Source of the DNA: Lachnospiraceae bacterium
GTDB taxonomy: Bacteria; Bacillota; Clostridia; Lachnospirales; Lachnospiraceae
Direction: 5' to 3'
DNA length: 64,000 nucleotides
Assembly (NCBI GenBank): GCA_910575445.1
Contig: CAJTFW010000003.1
Coordinates: 337,316-401,315 of the forward strand
Below the pieces are notes generated by a model. The model was not told the origin of the DNA. It searched no databases and saw only the letters and a program-made list of their open reading frames with translations. This document shows, one piece after another, positions 59,198 through 64,000 of the stretch. How positions within the stretch are numbered: the first letter of the stretch is position 1; every line of letters starts with the position of its first letter. A program made the translations under genes and the position numbers.

Positions 59198-59844
59198 ATA
59201 GACTTGCCCTCCTGTTCACGCTTGATTTCTTCCACTACTCTCTCTAGCAGATGCGCTGCTGCAAAATAGGTTGTCTCATAGTGCATATAGTCTAAGATAT
59301 GTTCATCCCACATAAGTTTTAGCACTGCATCAAACTCCTCATCAGCATCCCAGAACTGCAGAACTACTGGCAAAAAAGGAAACAATGGAATCTGGTAGGA
59401 TACATCTCCTACCTTCTGTGCGATTCCTCCTAGATGTTCACAAGCCCTGCTTAGTTCCAAACATTTGTTCTTAAAAAATCTCGCCTCTTTCTGAAAAAAA
59501 TCAGCGCCAAGACATGTAGTCTGCACCACATTTTTCAGGCGGTTGACCGGTACATAGGTATTACTTAGCTGACAATCTGGCTTCGATTCACATAGTACAT
59601 CAAAGATGGTCATACTGATGTTGTAGTCTGCATGTTGGTAACTATCTGTGCCTTCTGCCGCATAGGTTACTCTTCCACTTTTGCGGTCAACGCGATAGGT
59701 TCTTCCTACAAAATCAATATACAGATACTCTGTATCATGGATTAGATGAAATTTTTCTATCATCTGTGTCTGGTCATATTTTAGGAAGACCGATTCCATC
59801 GAGTCTCTCATCTTATCATAATTGGATACTTTTAAATGCTCCAT
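59194..59844 (-). CDS. DUF3786 protein
   Basis: A 216-residue protein starting at 59844 (MEHLKVSNYDKMRDSMESVFLKYD) after AGGAGAG. The YIDFVGRTYRVDRKSGRV block and the QFWDADEEFDAVLKLMWDEHILDYMHYETTYFAAAHLLERV end are typical of DUF3786, a family of unknown function widespread in anaerobes. It lies 62 bases after the phosphoribosyltransferase gene and overlaps the NagZ-like gene by 4 bases, so it belongs to the same transcript or to a two-gene unit of its own. Confidence 0.8.
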   Translation of the reverse strand: MEHLKVSNYDKMRDSMESVFLKYDQTQMIEKFHLIHDTEYLYIDFVGRTYRVDRKSGRVTYAAEGTDSYQHADYNISMTIFDVLCESKPDCQLSNTYVPVNRLKNVVQTTCLGADFFQKEARFFKNKCLELSRACEHLGGIAQKVGDVSYQIPLFPFLPVVLQFWDADEEFDAVLKLMWDEHILDYMHYETTYFAAAHLLERVVEEIKREQEGKSI

Positions 59845-59906
59845 CTGCGCTCTCCTGTCCTTTTTCCTTATTATAAAATCTCTTATCCTATCAGGCAACT
59901 CTTTTC

Positions 59907-60410
59907 TTACAACTGGTTAAATAATCGCATCGTAGTATCCGGCCCTATATTCCCTTTCTGTGTTTTTACAGCACTTCCATAGAAAGAATTCTGGGATATT
60001 CTAACCGTGTATAGCTGTCGTTCAAAGAGAGGCACTGCATGTTCATTTATCACACAGCAGGCAACTGTCATATCTTTGTCTAAAATCTTCTCTATCGTCT
60101 TTCCTGTATGGATAACCGAATCCGCAATTATCACATGTTGTGTCTCTGGTCTGTGAAATTTTTCACATTTAGGATGATACATTTCCAAGCGACATCCAAG
60201 CTGAAAATAAAGTCCCAAAGCAAAGAAGATTCCACCGCGAAGTACCGCGACAACCGTTGTGTCAGAGGGAGAAAATCCTTTCATCTGTATCCCTAAAAGT
60301 TCCCCAAGTCTTATATGGGCCTTAGCAAGCTCTGCGCCAGATACGCCAGAATCGGATTTGGTCAGAGCAATCAATCGTTCCACTTCCTGGTTTTTCTCTA
60401 ATTTATACAA
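59907..60410 (-). CDS. Uracil-phosphoribosyltransferase-like enzyme
   Basis: A 167-residue type I phosphoribosyltransferase. The PRPP-binding loop is HVIIADSVIHTGKTI (about 90-104), preceded by the TTVVAVLRGGIFFALGLYF loop, and the C-terminus GNIGPDTTMRLFNQL resembles the uracil-binding end (GxxGPDxxxRxF) of Upp-like enzymes. It is shorter than Upp (about 209 residues) and lacks the usual N-terminal dimer arm, so the acceptor may differ from uracil. It overlaps the kinase-phosphatase gene by 8 bases and is the last gene of the four-gene overlapping operon. Confidence 0.85.
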   Translation of the reverse strand: MYKLEKNQEVERLIALTKSDSGVSGAELAKAHIRLGELLGIQMKGFSPSDTTVVAVLRGGIFFALGLYFQLGCRLEMYHPKCEKFHRPETQHVIIADSVIHTGKTIEKILDKDMTVACCVINEHAVPLFERQLYTVRISQNSFYGSAVKTQKGNIGPDTTMRLFNQL

Positions 60411-61455
60411 AAATCAATCCCTCCATATCTTGTTCTTTTAATGACTGACTGACAAAGCCATCCGACTTTCTTACAAGATACCCCTGCTCTGCCTGCTTTA
60501 ACATAAAATAGTCAACCATCCCATCTCCATAGGCAATTATTTTCTTGCCAGCTCTTTGTAAAAATTTTGTAATAAAATATTTGGTCTCCGCAGACATCTC
60601 TCGACCACCAAAAAATGGAATCCCCAGTTCGCTGGCAAGATGTTGCCAGATATATGGATGTCCAGACGTCAATATATAGGAATCCTCTGTAATGCGCTTG
60701 CAGATTTCTTTGTGAAATTCTATTGATTTCTCTTTTGAAAATAAAATACGATAGCTTTTAAATTCTTCGTATTGTCTCCACATCTGGTATCCCGTATAAA
60801 AATTCCCATCAAAAACCGATGTATGATACCCTAACAGAACCCGGCTGCTGTCCTCTTTTGTCAAAGTCTTATCTCCATCAAACAATACAATACTATTCGA
60901 TTTGCTTTGTTTTAAAATCTTGTCCACACATTTTTTTGCATAGGAAATACAGCTGTACCCTTTTACAATCTCTTTTAGAAAAGTCACTATCTCTGTCACG
61001 TTCTTGAAGGTATTTACGGGCGGGTGGTCCACAACGTAAAAATCTTTTTCATAGGTATGACAGTATGCTCTAAGACTTGCAATCTCATGTTTTTGCCACT
61101 TTTCTATATCATAGCGCAGATATTTTTGATTTTTGTTAGAAGCTTTCATCCGCTCTTGCAGTACAGACGGTGCTATATACAAATATATGTAGATATCATA
61201 TAACGCTCCATCTTCTTTTGTAAATGCAAGTTCATCGCCAAATGCATAGTGTCCATCCATTATAAAATCTTGTTTTGCAAGCAATCTTTTGGCAACTGCT
61301 TCTCTGGCTTTTTTTCGGCCTGCTTTATCCCTTTTATCAAAATCAGGAGCCATTTCCCATAACAATTTACTTCCTGCTATCACCTCTATAAAATCAATCT
61401 GACTTAAAAGATAGCTTTTTCCTGCGGATGGCATCCCATACAGTCCAATTCTCAT
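60403..61455 (-). CDS. P-loop kinase fused to a HAD phosphatase
   Basis: A 350-residue two-domain protein. The N-terminal kinase (about 1-165) has a Walker A GMPSAGKSYLLSQ and adenylate-kinase-like features (FIMDGHYAFGDE, YLYIAPSVLQERM). The C-terminal domain (about 185-350) is a HAD phosphatase with DxD motif (VLFDGDKTLTKEDS), a cap of about 80 residues, motif II in SYILTSGHP and motif IV in IAYGDGMVDYFML, closest to the phosphoserine-phosphatase-like group. The order kinase-phosphatase recalls T4 polynucleotide kinase, but the HAD part is larger. It probably phosphorylates and dephosphorylates a nucleotide, nucleoside or RNA end. It overlaps both neighbours (4 and 8 bases). Confidence 0.82.
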   Translation of the reverse strand: MRIGLYGMPSAGKSYLLSQIDFIEVIAGSKLLWEMAPDFDKRDKAGRKKAREAVAKRLLAKQDFIMDGHYAFGDELAFTKEDGALYDIYIYLYIAPSVLQERMKASNKNQKYLRYDIEKWQKHEIASLRAYCHTYEKDFYVVDHPPVNTFKNVTEIVTFLKEIVKGYSCISYAKKCVDKILKQSKSNSIVLFDGDKTLTKEDSSRVLLGYHTSVFDGNFYTGYQMWRQYEEFKSYRILFSKEKSIEFHKEICKRITEDSYILTSGHPYIWQHLASELGIPFFGGREMSAETKYFITKFLQRAGKKIIAYGDGMVDYFMLKQAEQGYLVRKSDGFVSQSLKEQDMEGLIFV

Positions 61456-62258
61456 AACGACTCCTTATAACAGAAATTCCGGTCAAACTCTAAAGATATT
61501 TTCTCCAGTTCTTCAAAGCTTATATCGCTGTCTGCCACTGGCATCAGGTCTACGCAGTTTCCACAATAGTAGACCTTTCCATTAGAAAAGAAATAATTAT
61601 TTATCCCCGCCCCACACTTGCCTCCGTACATCGTACAATCTTTTTGACCTCGCCTAATGAAAAGTTCTTTTTCTACCTTATCTAAAAAGACTCTGTATTC
61701 CTCTAGCGAGATTCCATAGCGTCCTATCATACGGGAAAATGTCACCCGGCTTCTAAAAGGCTTAAAAAAAGCAATGATTTTCTCTGTATTTTTCAGACTT
61801 TCTTTTCCAACAGTTGCATTAAACGTTGGATAGTGTCCTGTCACTTTTCGATATTGTTCTATATGTTCTATTATTTGTGCAAAAGAATTGCATCGATTCT
61901 TATTATGTAATTCCTGGTAGCCATCCAGAGAAAATCCCACATTTACTCTATGTGCCTCCAGAAATTCCAGGTCTTTGTCAGCAAGCATTATGGTTCCATT
62001 TGTTATGGTATAGATATGAATATTGGGATAGTCTTCTAGATACTGAATATAGGATTTTAAAAGTGGCCAGTCTAAAAAGCTCTCCCCATTTCCAACAAAT
62101 CCAATTTTAAAGCTCTGTCTTGCATACTTTTGTACATTATCCAATATTTTGTATATATTCATGGGAGCAGCGTCTATCCTGCCTTTTTCCCGAAAATGAC
62201 AATATCGACAAGATAGATTACAACGATTATTGACAGAGATACAGATACGATCTACCAT
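61452..62258 (-). CDS. Radical SAM protein with a SPASM-like C-terminus
   Basis: A 268-residue radical SAM enzyme. The cluster motif is CNLSCRYC (C-x3-C-x2-C, residues about 13-20), followed by GFVGNGESFLDWPLL (GGE-like motif) and TITNGTIM. The C-terminal cysteines (CTMYGGKCGAGINNYFFSNGKVYYCGNC) suggest one extra iron-sulfur cluster, as in SPASM/Twitch enzymes that modify peptides or bind complex substrates. It overlaps the HTH-PIN-ankyrin gene by 7 bases and the kinase-phosphatase gene by 4. No precursor peptide gene is visible nearby, so the substrate is unknown. Confidence 0.88.
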   Translation of the reverse strand: MVDRICISVNNRCNLSCRYCHFREKGRIDAAPMNIYKILDNVQKYARQSFKIGFVGNGESFLDWPLLKSYIQYLEDYPNIHIYTITNGTIMLADKDLEFLEAHRVNVGFSLDGYQELHNKNRCNSFAQIIEHIEQYRKVTGHYPTFNATVGKESLKNTEKIIAFFKPFRSRVTFSRMIGRYGISLEEYRVFLDKVEKELFIRRGQKDCTMYGGKCGAGINNYFFSNGKVYYCGNCVDLMPVADSDISFEELEKISLEFDRNFCYKESL

Positions 62259-63607
62259 TGTTCTTTCTCCTTATATTCAGGATTGTCTGCACGTTTCCAC
62301 CAATCCTGTGCTGTATGATTATTTCTGTCCCGAATCAAGGGGTCTGCACCTCTTTTTTGCAGATAGCGAAATAAAGATTCATTTACCCCATACGACTTCC
62401 TGGCTTTTTTTCTGTTATATCTTGCAACGGCACATTTTATCAGTGCTGTATATCCATTACTATCTTGTTGATTAAGAGAAATATCCGAATAACTACACAG
62501 CTTTTCCACATATTTTCTGCGCCCTGACCAACATGCAATCATCAGAGGTGTATTTCCTTCATTTAACTTTCCCACTTTCATATAGCTTGCCATTCGTTCA
62601 TCTCTTGAGGCTTTGTTATAATCACATCCCGCTTCCAACAATATCTGAAACGCCCGCCAATCATCTATCTGTACACAATGCGCCAAAGGAGGCAGACAAT
62701 AACGCGCATTATCATTTTTATCAATATCTGCACCATATTCCATTAAAAACTGCAGTTTTTCATATTTTTCCTTTTCTGATGGCCGCCATCCTAATTGTTC
62801 TGTTTTTTCTTTTGTTCTACAGCGGATACAGCTAATCAAAAGCGTCATCCCATCTGGAAGATAAGCATTGATATCCAATGTTTGTATATTTTTTTGAAAC
62901 AATGACAGATTCTTATACACTTTATCAAACTCTAAAACCTTTTCATAGTCTATAGTCTTCGTTCTTCTGGCCACATAATCATCTATCTTTATCGCTTCCT
63001 TATAGTGCGTGGTCAAGTCAATATCATCTGTAATTACCACAACATCGCCAATCGTCTTTTTGGCAAGCCTTTTTGCCAGCGCTATGATAATATAGTCATT
63101 GATACTTTTAGGGTCTTTATCCTGATAAATCTGCTCCACTTCTTCTCTATAGATTTCACTGTCCACTTTCTTAAAACGCTCTGGATATTCGGTTACATAA
63201 TAGTCAATATCGGCCAAAATCTGCCATGCAAGCCGACGATTAGAACGCCCCACGCCCCGGTTCTTCTGTCTACTTAATTCCATCATTACCGTAGTAGGAA
63301 GCACCACTTTATCATAATCCTCCAATAACATATGCAAAAGTCTTTTATTTTTGCGAAGTGCACAGGTATCAGGAATCACGATAGATACCTTTTTTCGGAT
63401 TTCCTCTGGATTTTCATGATATTTTTTTGCAAATCTTTCTACGTCCTCCCATCTAGGTCTTACCTTTCCACTCTCATATCTTGACAATACGGTACGAGAT
63501 ACATGAAATTCCTTTGCTGCCTGTTCTTGTGTCATCTTATGTTTTTCTCGAACCCTTCTTATCCACTTTCCCAGTGATTCATAGTCTATATTTTCTTCTA
63601 AAACCAT
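62252..63607 (-). CDS. HTH-PIN nuclease-ankyrin fusion protein
   Basis: A 451-residue protein with three parts: an XRE helix-turn-helix (about 10-70, LGKWIRRVREKHKMTQEQAAKEFHVSRTVLSRYESGKVRPRWEDVERFAKKY), a PIN domain (about 75-215) with all four acidic positions (IPDTCALRKNK, VMMELSRQKN, INDYIIIALA, ITDDIDLTTHY) and ankyrin repeats (about 250-445, KLQFLMEYGADIDKNDN, NTPLMIACWSGRRKYVEKL, GYTALIKCAVARYN, LFRYLQKRGADPLIRDRNNHTAQDW). PIN domains cleave RNA. The HTH could bind its own promoter or a foreign DNA, and the ankyrin part a protein partner. The start follows AGGGAGG. It is the first gene of the overlapping operon with radical SAM, kinase-HAD and phosphoribosyltransferase genes. Confidence 0.85.
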   Translation of the reverse strand: MVLEENIDYESLGKWIRRVREKHKMTQEQAAKEFHVSRTVLSRYESGKVRPRWEDVERFAKKYHENPEEIRKKVSIVIPDTCALRKNKRLLHMLLEDYDKVVLPTTVMMELSRQKNRGVGRSNRRLAWQILADIDYYVTEYPERFKKVDSEIYREEVEQIYQDKDPKSINDYIIIALAKRLAKKTIGDVVVITDDIDLTTHYKEAIKIDDYVARRTKTIDYEKVLEFDKVYKNLSLFQKNIQTLDINAYLPDGMTLLISCIRCRTKEKTEQLGWRPSEKEKYEKLQFLMEYGADIDKNDNARYCLPPLAHCVQIDDWRAFQILLEAGCDYNKASRDERMASYMKVGKLNEGNTPLMIACWSGRRKYVEKLCSYSDISLNQQDSNGYTALIKCAVARYNRKKARKSYGVNESLFRYLQKRGADPLIRDRNNHTAQDWWKRADNPEYKEKEQW

Positions 63608-64000
63608 CGTTTGCCTCCCTATCTATATACAATATAGTTGATTTTAGATATCCATGCAAGGCAGATTCCTTTTATGCACATCTTATGCTTAATATGAACG
63701 ATATTAAGATTAGGTGAGGCGGAAATATAAATAGATGTTTATATTTTGTAATAGGAAGGACGCTAGGACGGGAGGGGAGTAGGTTCCCCAAAGACCCCAC
63801 TCGCGCTTAATGAACGCCTATAGCGGTACTAAATTCGCGACTGCGCGGCTTAGCGCCGCTTGCGCTCATTAAGTGCCGATGGCCAATGTGGTCAACTTAA
63901 GCGTTACTTTTTGTTTTGCACTTTGCTAACAAAAGTAATTCATATTTTGATGATATACCTCTTGCTATTTTTTTTCTAAACGTGCATCTTTAGAAGTAAG
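63608..64000. other. Non-coding right end (393 bases) with promoter region and structured stretch
   Basis: The part next to the HTH-PIN-ankyrin start is AT-rich (with a CTATAT-ACA-ATATAG palindrome near 63623) and should hold its promoter. From about 63760 to 63903 the base composition changes to GC-rich with several stems. I find no gene with a Shine-Dalgarno. Confidence 0.6.
63771..63903. other. GC-rich structured element, candidate ncRNA or repeat
   Basis: CTTAATGAACGC (63806-63817) and GCGCTCATTAAG (63862-63873) pair over 11 of 12 positions. GCGGC/GCCGC (63845-63849 with 63855-63859) forms an inner hairpin, and CGCC-TATA-GCGG forms another. CGCTTAA (63804-63810) can also pair with TTAAGCG (63897-63903). 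The orientation is unknown. Confidence 0.45.

Noticed and set aside
60403..61455. T4-type polynucleotide kinase-phosphatase
   Set aside because: The domain order agrees, but the HAD part is larger with a phosphoserine-phosphatase-like cap; RNA-end repair cannot be claimed from sequence alone.

Overview
The window looks like chromosome of a low-to-mid GC, Gram-positive anaerobic Clostridium-class bacterium, most likely Lachnospiraceae. The evidence is strong Shine-Dalgarno sequences (AGGAGG type) before almost every gene, consensus TTGACA-17-TATAAT promoters, Firmicutes LexA boxes (CGAAC-N4-GTTCG type), many lipoproteins, sigma/anti-sigma pairs, an F-type ATP synthase operon and BspA-like surface proteins. 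No rRNA, tRNA, CRISPR array or intact insertion sequence was seen.

Region 1 (1-12.2 kb) is accessory and defence-like. It holds a partial TPR-like gene, a lipoprotein, a LysM cell-division-inhibitor-like gene under a LexA-controlled promoter, a ZorA/ZorB-like motor pair joined to an AlbA_2/RecG-like gene, a predicted ABC-class ATPase, a XerS-type recombinase preceded by a 12-6-12 palindrome, a C39-like peptidase, a YgjP-like metalloprotease, and a type III toxin-antitoxin locus (three 37-bp repeats, terminator, ToxN/AbiQ-family toxin). The toxin appears to be internally shortened.

Region 2 (10.6-24.7 kb) has an LRR gene convergent with a 1713-residue DUF4132-type protein, then the ATP synthase operon atpB-E-F-(HA)-G-D-C. 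Here the delta and alpha subunits are one continuous 672-residue protein. lexA follows. A structured hairpin repeat occurs twice, once 13 nt upstream of the lexA Shine-Dalgarno and once 11 nt upstream of the atpD Shine-Dalgarno. Both copies are in sense orientation and the outer stem shows compensatory changes.

Region 3 (24.7-45.1 kb) is mostly envelope stress and signalling: a two-component system with a VanY-like carboxypeptidase, an ECF sigma/DUF4179 pair, a flotillin, lipoproteins, a second ECF sigma/zinc-finger anti-sigma operon, an HscC-type Hsp70 operon with a non-canonical J-domain protein, and a MATE exporter.

Region 4 (45.4-58 kb) is a patchwork. It contains a LysR/flavodoxin/aldo-keto reductase/carboxymuconolactone decarboxylase-cupin redox cluster with a decayed DUF4405 gene, remnants of an ABC permease, an IS transposase, a GH36 enzyme and PD-(D/E)XK (Rpn) nucleases, a BspA-like surface protein, an XRE regulator divergent from a 54-residue protein, and a GntR-controlled ABC transporter.

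Region 5 (57.9-64 kb) has a NagZ-like glycosidase and a DUF3786 gene, downstream of a tightly overlapping four-gene operon: an HTH-PIN-ankyrin fusion, a radical SAM protein, a P-loop kinase/HAD phosphatase fusion and a phosphoribosyltransferase. I recognise no described system with this composition, and it is the best candidate for a new one. A GC-rich, structured non-coding stretch closes the window.
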